A DNA stretch of 64,000 bases from Bradyrhizobium sp. ISRA464 (lineage in GTDB: Bacteria > Pseudomonadota > Alphaproteobacteria > Rhizobiales > Xanthobacteraceae). Positions 14,735 to 23,377 of the stretch are shown here, piece after piece (position 1 is the stretch's first letter; the number at the start of each line of letters is the position of its first letter). The DNA lies in contig NZ_CP094526.1 of NCBI RefSeq assembly GCF_029910095.1, positions 7,378,001-7,442,000 on the forward strand. The letters are read 5' to 3'. Below the pieces are notes generated by a model that saw only the letters and a list, made by a program, of their open reading frames with translations, did not search any database and was not told where the DNA came from. The position numbers and the translations under genes are program-made.

Positions 14735-14758
14735 GACGTGCAAGAGGGATTCGCGCTC

Positions 14759-15094
14759 ATGCCGAAGCAGGCTCAGTCCGCCAGACCCGGCGTCCGCGGC
14801 TCGCGGACCGGGCGCCCGATCATGGCGCTGCTCGACCTGCTGGGCCGCCGCTGGACGTTGCGGATCATCTGGGAATTGCGGGAGAGCGCGCTGACCTCGC
14901 GCGCGCTGCGCACCGCCTGCGATGAGGCGTCGCCGACGATCCTGCAGACGCGGCTGACCGAGCTGCGCGACGCCGGTTTCGTCGAACTGACCGATGACGG
15001 CTACCGCCTCACCGCGCTCGGCGGGGAGCTGTTGCAGACTTTCGCTCCGCTCAATCGCTTCGCCGAGCGCTGGCGCAGGCAGAGCAGCAGCTAG
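14759..15094 (+). CDS. HxlR-family winged-helix transcriptional regulator
   Basis: A 111-residue DNA-binding protein. The HxlR core runs from IMALLDLLGRRWTLRIIWEL through SPTILQTRLTELRDAGFVEL to DGYRLTALGGELLQTFAPL. This is a winged helix that binds as a dimer. It lacks the conserved N-terminal Cys found in some redox-sensing HxlR proteins. The ATG at 14759 follows AAGAGGGA; an upstream in-frame GTG at 14738 would place the start just past the operator. The stop overlaps the stop of the convergent nfeD-like gene by a few bases. Confidence 0.9.
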   Translation: MPKQAQSARPGVRGSRTGRPIMALLDLLGRRWTLRIIWELRESALTSRALRTACDEASPTILQTRLTELRDAGFVELTDDGYRLTALGGELLQTFAPLNRFAERWRRQSSS

Positions 15095-15537
15095 GCCACC
15101 GCCACCGTCAGGCTGGCGCCGTCGGCGCGGATGACCTTCACCCGGCTACCGGCCGGGGTATCGGGGCCGGCGATGCGCCAGATCGTATCGTCGATCCGCA
15201 CGGTGCCTGTGCCGTCGATGATCGGCTTCTCCAGCGTGAATTCGCGACCGATCAGGGCCTCGTTGCGGCGATTGAGGAACGGGTTGCTCTTGCTCGCCTC
15301 CGTCGCGCTCTTGGCAAAATGCCGCCACGCCGGCACCGCGGCCGCGGCGAACACCGCGAACATCAAAAGCTGCGTCTGCCACGACGGATTGATCACGAAC
15401 GACAGCAGACCGACCAAGAGCGCCGCAAGCCCAAGCCAGAACAGGAACATGCCGGGCGCCGCCAGCTCCAGCGCCATCAGGATGAAGCCGAAGATCAGCC
15501 AGTTCCAGGTGCCCAACGTCGAAAACATCTCGGTCAT
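15091..15537 (-). CDS. NfeD family membrane protein (short form)
   Basis: A 148-residue protein with three hydrophobic segments (about residues 12-75: LIFGFILMALELAAPGMFLF, LAALLVGLLSFVI, LLMFAVFAAAAVPAW). A C-terminal OB-fold follows (about 90-148: LIGREFTLEKPIIDGTGTVRI). Short NfeD proteins lack the ClpP-like protease half and partner SPFH proteins in membrane microdomains. It lies 41 bp downstream of an SPFH gene on the same strand, the classic pairing. Confidence 0.92.
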   Translation of the reverse strand: MTEMFSTLGTWNWLIFGFILMALELAAPGMFLFWLGLAALLVGLLSFVINPSWQTQLLMFAVFAAAAVPAWRHFAKSATEASKSNPFLNRRNEALIGREFTLEKPIIDGTGTVRIDDTIWRIAGPDTPAGSRVKVIRADGASLTVAVA

Positions 15538-15578
15538 GACACGACCTCTATGATTGCAGGCGCGATGCTATCACGCCC

Positions 15579-16598
15579 TCACCTCTGCGGCGGCAGAGTC
15601 GGCCCGGCCGGCGGCACTGCCGGCGGAGTTGGCCCAGCCGGCGGCACCGAGCCGCGCCGCGCGGCCGCCGTGGCGGACGCGGCGCTCTCGCCAAACGTGG
15701 CGCGCGCGATCTCGCCGATGCCGGCAAGCGAGCCCAGCACGCTCGCGGTCTCGATCGGCAACATCAGCACCTTCTGGTTCGGCGATTCCGCGAGCAGACC
15801 GAACGCCTTGATGTACTTGTCGGCGATGAAATAGTTCAACGCGGCGACGTCGCCTTTGGCGATCGAATCCGAGACCATCTGCGTCGCCTTTGCCTCGGCC
15901 TCGGCGAGACGCTCGCGCGCCTCGGCATCACGGAAGGCGGCTTCGCGGCGGCCCTCGGCCTGCAGGATCTGGCCTTGCTTGGCGCCCTCGGCGCGCAGGA
16001 TCTCGGACTGCCGCTGACCTTCCGCCTGCAGGATGTCGGCGCGCTTGACGCGCTCGGCCTTCATCTGCCGGCCCATCGCCTCGACAAGGTCGGCCGGCGG
16101 CACGATGTCCTTGATCTCGATGCGGTTGACCTTGACGCCCCAGGGCGAGACCGCGGCGTCGACCACGCGCAGCAGCCGCTCGTTGATCTCGTCGCGATGC
16201 GACAGCACCTGGTCGAGATCCATCGAGCCCATCACCGAGCGGATGTTGGTCATGGTCAGCACGGTGATCGCCTGCGTCAGGTTGGCCACCTCGTAGCTCG
16301 CCTTCGCGGCATCGAACACCTGGAAGAATGCGACGCCGTCCACCGTCACGGTGGCGTTGTCCTTGGTGATCACCTCCTGCTCGGGGATGTCGATCACCTG
16401 CTCCATCATGTTGATCTTGCGGCCGACGCGATCGAAATAGGGCACGATCAAATTGAGGCCCGGCGTCAACGTGCGGGTGTATTTGCCGAACCGCTCGATG
16501 GTCCAGTCAAAGCCTTGCGGGACGGTCTTGACCCCGGCAAACAGTGTGACGATGACGAGAAGAACAAACGCGATCGCGAAAATATCGAAACCAGTCAT
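15579..16598 (-). CDS. SPFH/band 7 stomatin-like protein (QmcA type)
   Basis: A 339-residue membrane scaffold. An N-terminal anchor ([18 protein letters not shown]) is followed by the band 7 domain (about 25-190: [38 protein letters not shown]). A long Ala/Glu coiled coil comes next ([20 protein letters not shown]). The C-terminus ends in an unusual Pro/Ala repeat, [20 protein letters not shown]. The ATG at 16598 has an SD (GGAGGA); an open frame continues 56 codons upstream without family similarity. It probably forms an operon with the nfeD-like gene. Confidence 0.92.
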   Translation of the reverse strand: MTGFDIFAIAFVLLVIVTLFAGVKTVPQGFDWTIERFGKYTRTLTPGLNLIVPYFDRVGRKINMMEQVIDIPEQEVITKDNATVTVDGVAFFQVFDAAKASYEVANLTQAITVLTMTNIRSVMGSMDLDQVLSHRDEINERLLRVVDAAVSPWGVKVNRIEIKDIVPPADLVEAMGRQMKAERVKRADILQAEGQRQSEILRAEGAKQGQILQAEGRREAAFRDAEARERLAEAEAKATQMVSDSIAKGDVAALNYFIADKYIKAFGLLAESPNQKVLMLPIETASVLGSLAGIGEIARATFGESAASATAAARRGSVPPAGPTPPAVPPAGPTLPPQR

Positions 16599-16800
16599 GA
16601 AGTCCTCCAGGGCCGGCCAGAACCGTCGCCGGGCGCGGTCCGTGCATTGGTCGGCAGGACTGCTGCGCCGGTTCAGCCGGCTGTTCTTTTGACCATTACG
16701 TAGGGAGCGGTCTTGCGGGCTGCCAGATGTATGAAGGCTGAACGGACGCGGCGTGTCCAGCGTCATGGATCGTTAACAATCTAGATCCAGTCGTTAACGA

Positions 16801-17838
16801 TCAGATCCAGCCTTGCAGCTCGCGCAGCACCAGCTGGCGGATCACGTTCATGCCGCCGTCACTGTCGTTGAGGCAGGGGATCGCGGCGAACTGCTCGCCG
16901 CCATTGTGCCTGAAGATTTCGGCATTCTCCTGCGCGATCTCTTCCAGTGTCTCCAGGCAGTCGGCGGAGAAGCCGGGCATGACCACGGCGATCCGCCGCA
17001 CGCCATCCTTTGCCAGTTTCTCGACAGTCTTGTCCGTATAGGGCTGTAGCCACTCTGCGTTACCGAAACGCGACTGGAAGGTGAGGATCAGCTTCGACGC
17101 TTCGAGCCCGAGCCGTTTGCGCAAGGCGTCCGTCGTTGCGATGCACTGAGCCTGATAGGGATCGCCCTTCTCGACATACTCCTTCGGCATGCCGTGGAAG
17201 GACGCGAGAATGATCTCGGGCTGGAACGGCATGCCAGCCAGATGCGCATTGATCGACTGCGCCAGCGCCTCGATATAGGCGGGGTCGTCGTAATAAGGCG
17301 GCGTCACCCGCAGGATCGGCTGCGCGCGCATGCCGGCCAGCACACGAAACACCTCGTCGCAGACCGTTGCCGAGGTCGCGGCGGAATATTGCGGATAGAG
17401 CGGCACGACCAGGAGGCGGCTGCAACCGCGCGCGGCGAGCGCCTCGATGCGGGACTGGATCGACGGATTCCCGTAGCGCATCGCCCAGTCGATCGTGACG
17501 TGCCCGTGATCGGCGATATCGGCCGCAAGCTTCTCGGCCTGCGAGCGCGTGATCGTCTTCAGTGGCGACTCGTTCTTCTCGACGTTCCAGATCTTCAGGT
17601 AGTCGCGCGCCTTGCTGCGCGGACGGACGCGCAGGATGATGCCGTTGAGGATCAGCTTCCAGCGCAGGCCTTGATCCTCGATCACCCGCGGATCGGACAA
17701 GAATTCCCTGAGATAGACCCGCACGCCCGCGGCGTCGGCCGTATCCGGTGTGCCGAGATTGACCAACAGCACGCCGACGCGCTCGGGCGTCGCTTCCGCG
17801 GCCCGCTTCGCACTTCCGAAGGGAATGACCGTGCTCAT
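16801..17838 (-). CDS. hemH: Ferrochelatase
   Basis: A 345-residue enzyme inserting Fe(II) into protoporphyrin IX to make haem. Family landmarks in order: VGVLLVNLGTPDTAD near the N-terminus, PLKTITRSQAEKL, LLVVPLYPQYSAATSATVCD, ILASFHGMPKEYVEKGDPY with the catalytic His, and TFQSRFGNAEWLQPYTD. The end PGFSADCLETLEEI holds the late catalytic Glu. The frame is open 60 codons upstream but similarity begins at MSTVIPFG, so 17838 is chosen. The gene is divergent from a MAPEG-family gene 85 bp away. Confidence 0.96.
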   Translation of the reverse strand: MSTVIPFGSAKRAAEATPERVGVLLVNLGTPDTADAAGVRVYLREFLSDPRVIEDQGLRWKLILNGIILRVRPRSKARDYLKIWNVEKNESPLKTITRSQAEKLAADIADHGHVTIDWAMRYGNPSIQSRIEALAARGCSRLLVVPLYPQYSAATSATVCDEVFRVLAGMRAQPILRVTPPYYDDPAYIEALAQSINAHLAGMPFQPEIILASFHGMPKEYVEKGDPYQAQCIATTDALRKRLGLEASKLILTFQSRFGNAEWLQPYTDKTVEKLAKDGVRRIAVVMPGFSADCLETLEEIAQENAEIFRHNGGEQFAAIPCLNDSDGGMNVIRQLVLRELQGWI

Positions 17839-17923
17839 GATGACCTTGGGCTTCGCGCGTTGCTCCAACCTTGTCAAGCCGAGTGCGGGTTGGCTACGTT
17901 CCGCTCTGAAAAGGGGAGGAACC

Positions 17924-18322
17924 ATGACGGTCGCCGAATGGTGCGTCTTCGGGACGCTGATGCTTTCGCTCCTGACGATCGCATCCGTGAAATGGATCGG
18001 CTTCCGTCGTTTCGACAATTCCCGGCCGCGCGCCCCCGAGTTCTACGACGACCCGATCCGGTCGCGGGCGCTCGGCGCCCACCAGAACGGCCTCGAGGCC
18101 TTTCCGTTCTTTGCCGTCGCCGTGCTGCTTGCCGAGTTTCGCCTCGGCCATCTGCGGCTGATCGACGAGCTGGCCGTGCTGTTCCTGATCATGCGCATCG
18201 CCTACGTCTTCACCTATATCGGCAACCGGCCGACGCTGCGTTCGATCCTGTGGAGCATCGGTTTCGCGATCAACATCGCGATCTTCTTCCTGCCGGCGAT
18301 CCGGGGGTATTTGACGGGTTGA
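17924..18322 (+). CDS. MAPEG family membrane protein
   Basis: A 132-residue protein with four predicted membrane helices. Signatures are RSRALGAHQNGLEAFPFFAV and RIAYVFTYIGNRPTLRSILW, matching the bacterial MAPEG (eicosanoid/glutathione metabolism) fold. The biochemical role in bacteria is mostly unknown; some bind glutathione. The ATG at 17924 has a strong SD (AGGGGAGGA). The preceding open frame overlaps the hemH promoter and is rejected as coding. Confidence 0.9.
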   Translation: MTVAEWCVFGTLMLSLLTIASVKWIGFRRFDNSRPRAPEFYDDPIRSRALGAHQNGLEAFPFFAVAVLLAEFRLGHLRLIDELAVLFLIMRIAYVFTYIGNRPTLRSILWSIGFAINIAIFFLPAIRGYLTG

Positions 18323-18326
18323 GGGT

Positions 18327-18490
18327 CCTTCTCCCTCTCCCCGTTCTTACCGGGTCGAGACGAGCGAAGCTCGCTCTTGGAGGGTTGGGTGAGGGGCTGC
18401 TTTCCACGAATCGTGAAAGTGGTGAGACCTGTACCCCCTCACCCGGATCGCTTCGCGATCCGACCTCTCCCCGCAAGCGGGGCGAGGTGA
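18327..18490. repeat. GC-rich palindromic repeat, family B copy 1
   Basis: The repeat contains CCTCTCCCCGTTCTTACCGG, GAGCGAAGCTCGCTC, ACGAATCGT and GGATCGCTTCGCGATCC, ending CCCCGCAAGCGGGGCGAGG. Several nested hairpins are possible. Similar mosaics occur at 36635, 38144, 40812, 50580, 59056 and 59927. It fills the gap between the convergent MAPEG and NicO genes. Confidence 0.85.
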
Positions 18491-18492
18491 CT

Positions 18493-19611
18493 TTAGAGGC
18501 ACGTCACTCGTTCGGCCGCGACGTAGCCGAACAACAGGCCCAGCCCGAACAGCAGCACGAGCGCGGCGGCAACAAACTCCAGGCCGCGCATGATCAGCAT
18601 GCCGCCGCCATCGCGCGCGGTGCTGAGCTTCTCGGCCATCCCGCGTGCCGACACCGCCACGATGGCAATCGCCGCAACGGTGATGGCGGTGCCGAGCCCC
18701 ATCACGAAGGTCGCGGCGATGCCGGCCCAGAACAGGCCCTGCGCCAGCGCGAACACCAGCACCAGGATCGCGCCAGAGCACGGCCGGATCCCGACCGCGA
18801 CAATCGCGCTCAGACCGCGCTGCCAGCCGCCGGGACCGGCGAGCTCCACCGGCGTCGGCCCGTGCGAATGGCCGCAATGCTCGTCATGGACGTGGTGCGG
18901 GTCGTGATCGTGGTTATGGCCGTTATCATGCCCATGATGATGATCGTGATCGTGATGCTCGTGGGCGTGGTGATGGTGCTGGTCGTGCTCATGGGCGTGG
19001 TCGCCGTGACCATGCTGACGGGCGCCTGCCATCGCCAGCGCCGGGCGCGGCACCTGCAGTGCCCGGATCAGGCCGCGGCCCTTGACCCAGAGCAGCCGGG
19101 CGCCGAACGCCGCGATCAGCGCGTAGCTCGCGATCTCGATCGCCTTCTCCGCCCCGCACATGGTCTTCGCCGTGGCATTGAGCAGCCAGGCGCAGATCCC
19201 GACGACGACGATAGCGACCAGCGACTGCAGCAGCGCCGAGGCGAACGACAGCACGATGCCGCGGCGGGCGGTCTCGCGATTGGCGACCAGATAGGACGAG
19301 ATCACCGCCTTGCCGTGGCCGGGCCCTGCGGCGTGGAAGATCCCATAAGCAAAGGAGATCGCAAGCAGCGTCCAGACCGCCGAACCGTCGGATTTGGCGG
19401 CGCGGATGGTCGCGGACATCTCGCGGTAGAATTCCGACTGCTTGGCGAGCAGCCAGCCGACGAGCCCGCCCTGCGGCTCGGCCGCGCGCGGCGCGCCGAA
19501 CGGATTCTGCGCCAGCAGCGCGTGGCCCGCGGCATCGAGCAGCACCACCGCACCCAGCACGGCGCCGGAGATGGCGAGGCCGCGCATCATGCGGGCGAGC
19601 ATTGGCGTCAT
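18493..19611 (-). CDS. Nickel/cobalt efflux or uptake transporter, NicO/RcnA family
   Basis: A 372-residue inner-membrane protein with about seven helices. The NicO signature HAAGPGHGKAVISSYLVA lies near residue 95, and AVGIRPCSGAILVLVFALAQG lies after the loop. Between them a long His/Asp-rich cytoplasmic or periplasmic loop (about residues 200-255) would bind metal ions. The ATG at 19611 overlaps the stop of the DUF1007 gene as ATGA, indicating translational coupling. NicO and DUF1007 proteins commonly pair in nickel/cobalt handling. Direction of transport cannot be read from sequence. Confidence 0.9.
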   Translation of the reverse strand: MTPMLARMMRGLAISGAVLGAVVLLDAAGHALLAQNPFGAPRAAEPQGGLVGWLLAKQSEFYREMSATIRAAKSDGSAVWTLLAISFAYGIFHAAGPGHGKAVISSYLVANRETARRGIVLSFASALLQSLVAIVVVGICAWLLNATAKTMCGAEKAIEIASYALIAAFGARLLWVKGRGLIRALQVPRPALAMAGARQHGHGDHAHEHDQHHHHAHEHHDHDHHHGHDNGHNHDHDPHHVHDEHCGHSHGPTPVELAGPGGWQRGLSAIVAVGIRPCSGAILVLVFALAQGLFWAGIAATFVMGLGTAITVAAIAIVAVSARGMAEKLSTARDGGGMLIMRGLEFVAAALVLLFGLGLLFGYVAAERVTCL

Positions 19612-20255
19612 GGACACTCCACCGTGATCTTGTTGGCGAACATCATGCCGAAATTGCCGTTGCCGCCGTCCAGGAAGTTCTGCTCGCCGAGCTTCTGCGC
19701 GGCAGCGGTGCCGTCATTCGGCCGCTCGAACTGCATCTTGCAGTCGGCCGATGCGCCGACCAGCTTGACCGGATCCTTGTCGGCATATTGGAAGTCGATG
19801 AAGTAGGTCGGATCGAACACTTCGAGCGCGAGCTGCCTGGCCTTGAACGGCGTCTTCACCGGCAGCGTGAAGTGCAAGGTCAGTGCCGTGTCCTTGTATT
19901 CGAGGAAGTAGTCGACCGGTTCGGTGAACTTCTGCTTCTTGCCGTCGGCCTTGGCGAAGGTGAAATAGGCGTATTCCTTCAGCGACTCGACATTGGTCTG
20001 TGCCAGCGGCGCCAGCTCCTCGCGGCTGTAAGTGCCCTTGGTCTTGGCCTCGATGCCCTGCAGCGCATAGGTCGAGAACATGTCGTCGAAGGTCCAGGCG
20101 TGGCGGACCCCGGTGATGGTGCCGTCAGGGGCGTAGATCAGCTCGCTCCTCGCCGTGATCCAGACATGGGGATGGGCAGAAGCGGCGGCCGTGCCGAGCA
20201 GGACGGTCCCCGTCAGCACGAGCCAGCCGACAATGCGGCGCAGGATCGGCGCCAC
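19608..20255 (-). CDS. DUF1007 family periplasmic protein
   Basis: A protein of about 215 residues with a signal peptide (IVGWLVLTGTVLLGTAAASA) and a mature start AHPHVWITARSELIY. HPHVW is the DUF1007 hallmark and may be a metal ligand. The body is beta-rich (YFLEYKDTALTLHFTLPVKT, EVFDPTYFIDFQY). I chose GTG at 20255, 2 nt after the stop of the M3 peptidase gene, because the frame upstream of it overlaps that gene. The 3' end overlaps the NicO start by ATGA. It is probably the periplasmic partner of the transporter. Confidence 0.85.
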   Translation of the reverse strand: MAPILRRIVGWLVLTGTVLLGTAAASAHPHVWITARSELIYAPDGTITGVRHAWTFDDMFSTYALQGIEAKTKGTYSREELAPLAQTNVESLKEYAYFTFAKADGKKQKFTEPVDYFLEYKDTALTLHFTLPVKTPFKARQLALEVFDPTYFIDFQYADKDPVKLVGASADCKMQFERPNDGTAAAQKLGEQNFLDGGNGNFGMMFANKITVECP

Positions 20256-20256
20256 C

Positions 20257-22332
20257 TCAGGCCGCCTCAGGCGTTTCAAGCAGGCCGCGACGTCGCAGCA
20301 GCGCGTCCGGCTCGGGCTCACGGCCGCGGAAGGCGACATAGATTTCCTCGGGATCGCGCGAGCCACCGGACGAGTAGATGTCGTCATGCAACCGCTTGGC
20401 AATCGCGGGATCGAAGATGTCGCCGGCCTCCTCGAAGGCGCCGAACGCATCCGCGTCCATCACCTCCGACCACATGTAGCTGTAGTAGCCCGAAGCATAA
20501 TGGTCGCCCGCGAAGATGTGGCCGAACTGGGTCGGGCGGTGCCGCAACGAGATTTCAGCGGGCATGCCGATCTTCTCCAGCTCCTGCTTCTCGAACGCCC
20601 GGACGTCGCGGCTGGCCGCGGCCGGCTGGGTGTGGAATTCGAGGTCGACCAGCGCCGAGGAGACGAACTCCACGGTGGCAAAGCCCTGGTTGAACCTGCG
20701 CGCGGCGAGGAAGCGCTTGAGCAGGTCGTCCGGCAACGGCTCGCCGGTCTGGTAGTGCCGGGCGAAGCGCTGCAGCACCTCGGGCCGCTCCTGCCAGTGC
20801 TCGTAGAGCTGCGACGGCAGCTCGACGAAATCGGTGAACACGGAGGTTCCCGACAGCGAGGGATAGGTCACGTCCGAGAGCATGCCGTGCAGACCGTGGC
20901 CGAACTCGTGGAACAGGGTCCGCGCGTCGTCCGGCGACAACAGCGACGGCGAGTCGTCCGCGCCCTTCGCGAAGTTGCAGACATTGATGACCAGCGGGGC
21001 GACGTCGCCGTCGAGCTTCTGCTGGTCGCGCAGCGAGGTCATCCAGGCGCCGGAGCGCTTCGAGGGCCGGGCGAAGTAATCGCCGTAGAACAGCGCCTTG
21101 TGATTGCCGCTGCGGTCCTTGACCTCCCAGACCCGCACGTCGGGGTGCCAGACCGGGATATCCTTGCGCTCCTCGAAGGTGACGCCGAACAGGCGGGTGG
21201 CGCAGTCGAACGCCGCCTCGATCATGTGGTCGAGCACCAGATAGGGCTTGATTGCGGCATCGTCGAAATTGGCCCGCCGCTGCCGGAGCTTCTCGGCGTA
21301 GTAGCGCCAGTCCCAGGGCGCGAGGGTGAAATTGCCACCCTCCTCCGCGATCAGTTCCTGCAGCGCGTCGCGATCCGCGAGCGCCCGCGCGCGCGCCGGC
21401 TTCCAGACCCGCTCCAGCAGGCCGCGGACGGCCCCGGGCGTCTTGGCCATGGAATCCTCGAGCCGGTAGGCGGCGTAGGTCGGGTAGCCAAGGATCCCGG
21501 CGCTTTCCTCGCGGAGCGAAAGGATCTCCACGATGGTCTCGTTGTTGTCATTGGCGTTGCCGTTGTCGCCGCGGGCGATGAAGGCCTTGTAGACCTTCTC
21601 GCGCAGGTCGCGGCGAGCCGAGCTCTGCAGGAACGGCTCGACCGAGGAGCGCGACAGCGTCACGATCGCCTTGCCGGGCTTGCCGCGCGCTGCTGCCGCA
21701 GCCTTGGCGGCCGCCACAAATGTGTCGGAGAGGCCGGCGAGGTCGCCCTCGCCGAGCTCCATCGACCACTCCTGCTCGTCGCCGAGCAGATGGTGACTGA
21801 AGGAGGTGCCGAGATGAGCGAGGCGCTCGTTTATTTCAGCCATCCGCGCCTTGGCGGCGTCGTCGAGGCCAGCGCCGGCGCGGCGGAAGCGGGTGTAGGT
21901 GCGCTCCAGGAGCCGCATCTGCTCGCCGGTCAGGCCGAGCGAGGCGCGCTTCTCGTGCAGCATGGCGATGCGGCCAAACAGCACAGCGTTCATCATGATC
22001 GGATTCCAGTGCCGCGCCATCCGCAGCGACACCTCCTTGTCGATCTCGAGAATCGCCGGGTTCGAATGGGCCGAGACCAGGTCGTAGAACACGGCCGAGA
22101 CCTTCGACAGCAGCTTGCCGGAGCGCTCCAGTGCGGTGATCGTGTTGGCAAAGTCGGGCAGCGCCGGATCATGCGTGATTGCAGCGATTTCGGCCGAATG
22201 GTCGGCGAAGGCCTGCTCGAAAGCAGGGAGGAAATGCTCCGGCTCGATCTCGGCAAAGGGCGGCGTCTCGAACGGCGTCTGCCACGCCTTCAGGAGGGGG
22301 TTGGCCTGAGCCTGCGCGCTGGTTTCTGACAT
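20257..22332 (-). CDS. prlC: M3 family oligopeptidase (oligopeptidase A type)
   Basis: A 691-residue cytoplasmic zinc metallopeptidase that degrades short peptides, including signal-peptide remnants. The zinc motif is LFHEFGHGLHGMLSD (HEXXH) with a downstream Glu. Other landmarks are ADFANTITALERSG-like near the N-terminus (LPDFANTITALERSGKLL), GKPGKAIVTLSRSS, and ASGYYSYMWSEVMDADAF near the end. Length matches OpdA. It leads an operon with DUF1007 and NicO, joined by overlapping or 2-nt junctions, an unusual link between a peptidase and metal transport. Confidence 0.95.
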   Translation of the reverse strand: MSETSAQAQANPLLKAWQTPFETPPFAEIEPEHFLPAFEQAFADHSAEIAAITHDPALPDFANTITALERSGKLLSKVSAVFYDLVSAHSNPAILEIDKEVSLRMARHWNPIMMNAVLFGRIAMLHEKRASLGLTGEQMRLLERTYTRFRRAGAGLDDAAKARMAEINERLAHLGTSFSHHLLGDEQEWSMELGEGDLAGLSDTFVAAAKAAAAARGKPGKAIVTLSRSSVEPFLQSSARRDLREKVYKAFIARGDNGNANDNNETIVEILSLREESAGILGYPTYAAYRLEDSMAKTPGAVRGLLERVWKPARARALADRDALQELIAEEGGNFTLAPWDWRYYAEKLRQRRANFDDAAIKPYLVLDHMIEAAFDCATRLFGVTFEERKDIPVWHPDVRVWEVKDRSGNHKALFYGDYFARPSKRSGAWMTSLRDQQKLDGDVAPLVINVCNFAKGADDSPSLLSPDDARTLFHEFGHGLHGMLSDVTYPSLSGTSVFTDFVELPSQLYEHWQERPEVLQRFARHYQTGEPLPDDLLKRFLAARRFNQGFATVEFVSSALVDLEFHTQPAAASRDVRAFEKQELEKIGMPAEISLRHRPTQFGHIFAGDHYASGYYSYMWSEVMDADAFGAFEEAGDIFDPAIAKRLHDDIYSSGGSRDPEEIYVAFRGREPEPDALLRRRGLLETPEAA

Positions 22333-22461
22333 CAGATGTTCCGTTTTTCGCCTTGAAAATGCAGCAAGTCTATATCACGCGATACGGCATTTTTGGGCCT
22401 TTTGCGCTTGATAGATGGGCACTTTTCGGAGAGATTGCGCCCCCTGAACAGGACCTATTCC

Positions 22462-22722
22462 ATGACCATGCAGCCCTCCACCTCAGGCAACCGCACCATC
22501 GTCTGGCCGAGCGTTATCACCGTGATCTCCGCGGCGATCCTGATCGGCGCGGAAGTGTTCGGCGCGGCGTTCGCCGGCGGCTGGGCGCTCGCGATTCTGT
22601 TCGGGCTGAACGACGTCGGCGCACACATCGTGCAAGCCGTGCTGTTCGGCATCGGCGTCCTGATCATGATCGCCTTCGTCCGCGCCGCTCAGCGCGTCGA
22701 GCCGTTCACGCGTCGCGCGTGA
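22462..22722 (+). CDS. Small two-helix membrane protein, unknown
   Basis: An 86-residue protein. Two hydrophobic segments (about 14-45: VITVISAAILIGAEVFGAAF plus WALAILFGL, and about 52-72: IVQAVLFGIGVLIMIAFV) are split by a short polar turn (NDVGAH). The ATG at 22462 follows AGGACC and gives a clean N-terminus MTMQPSTSG. No family is recognised. It is divergent from the M3 peptidase gene and stands alone before the long ornithine decarboxylase leader. Confidence 0.65.
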   Translation: MTMQPSTSGNRTIVWPSVITVISAAILIGAEVFGAAFAGGWALAILFGLNDVGAHIVQAVLFGIGVLIMIAFVRAAQRVEPFTRRA

Positions 22723-22929
22723 GATCAGCGATTCAAGAAAGCGCTGCGGCACAAGGCTAAAACGCACACGCTTCGTTAGTCATTCTTAACAGCTGTTCAT
22801 CTTCCACACGCTGAAGCGAGCGACACGCGCGAGATCGCAAGCGCGCGTTAGGGAAATTTGTCGCTATCGCAAAAAAAATCTTGCGCGACAAAGTCAAAAG
22901 ACTTATTTCCTCGCTTGCCCAATTTCGCA

Positions 22930-23260
22930 CGTGCCTGTGGTCGTGTGTCAGTCGGTAGGTATCCGGACAAGAGGCCGGACAGCCGCCAAGGGATGGAAGA
23001 ACCGAGGGTCGCCGAGCAGGCGGCCAGCATCTCTCTCCAGGGATGCCGTTGAAGGTCTCGCCACTCCTTGCAACCGTGACTGGCAGCCGGAGGCGAACCG
23101 GCGCACCCCGCTCTCCACGGGGGACGCGACTTAAAGCAACGACGGATCGGGCTTTTTTGGTCTCTACCGGCAGTCCAACGCCGGCGCGGGCTACTGAAAA
23201 GGCTTGTCCTTCATTGCCAGGTGAGCGGGCGGGAGACTCTCCCAACCAATCCACGGCAGC
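22930..23260 (+). ncRNA. Probable speF-type structured leader of the ornithine decarboxylase gene
   Basis: A region of about 650 bp with no gene precedes speF. Its middle is rich in paired segments: GGTAGGTATCCGGACAAGAG with GGCCGGACAGCCGCCAAGG, GGGATG with CATC(TCTCTCCAGG)GATG, CGAACCGG, and CCCCGCTCTCCACGGGG. Alphaproteobacterial ornithine decarboxylase genes are known to carry a conserved RNA, the speF motif (Rfam RF00518), and position and layout fit. Boundaries are approximate. The leader probably adjusts decarboxylase expression to polyamine or ornithine supply; the mechanism is not shown here. Confidence 0.65.
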
Positions 23261-23377
23261 ACAGTCTGGTTTGAGTTTTTTGGCTTCGTTGCGCCTCCAT
23301 CGCGCGACACGGCCAAAGCGCTCTTATCCGACGTCACGTTGAGCGGATCCCCGTCGCTGGGGCCGTTGGAGAGTGCC

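Noticed and set aside
18880..19015. Repetitive CATGATGATG-type tract
   Set aside because: It is the codons of the NicO His-rich loop, not a tandem repeat locus or CRISPR. The same applies to the His tracts at 30825-30890.
17194..19806. 870-codon open frame on the plus strand
   Set aside because: It runs antisense to hemH and NicO and through a repeat, and has no similarity to any fold. The MAPEG gene in another frame has the good start site.
20155..22329. 724-codon plus-strand frame opposite the M3 peptidase
   Set aside because: Antisense shadow of a gene with an intact HEXXH motif; Arg/Val/Leu-rich without domains.
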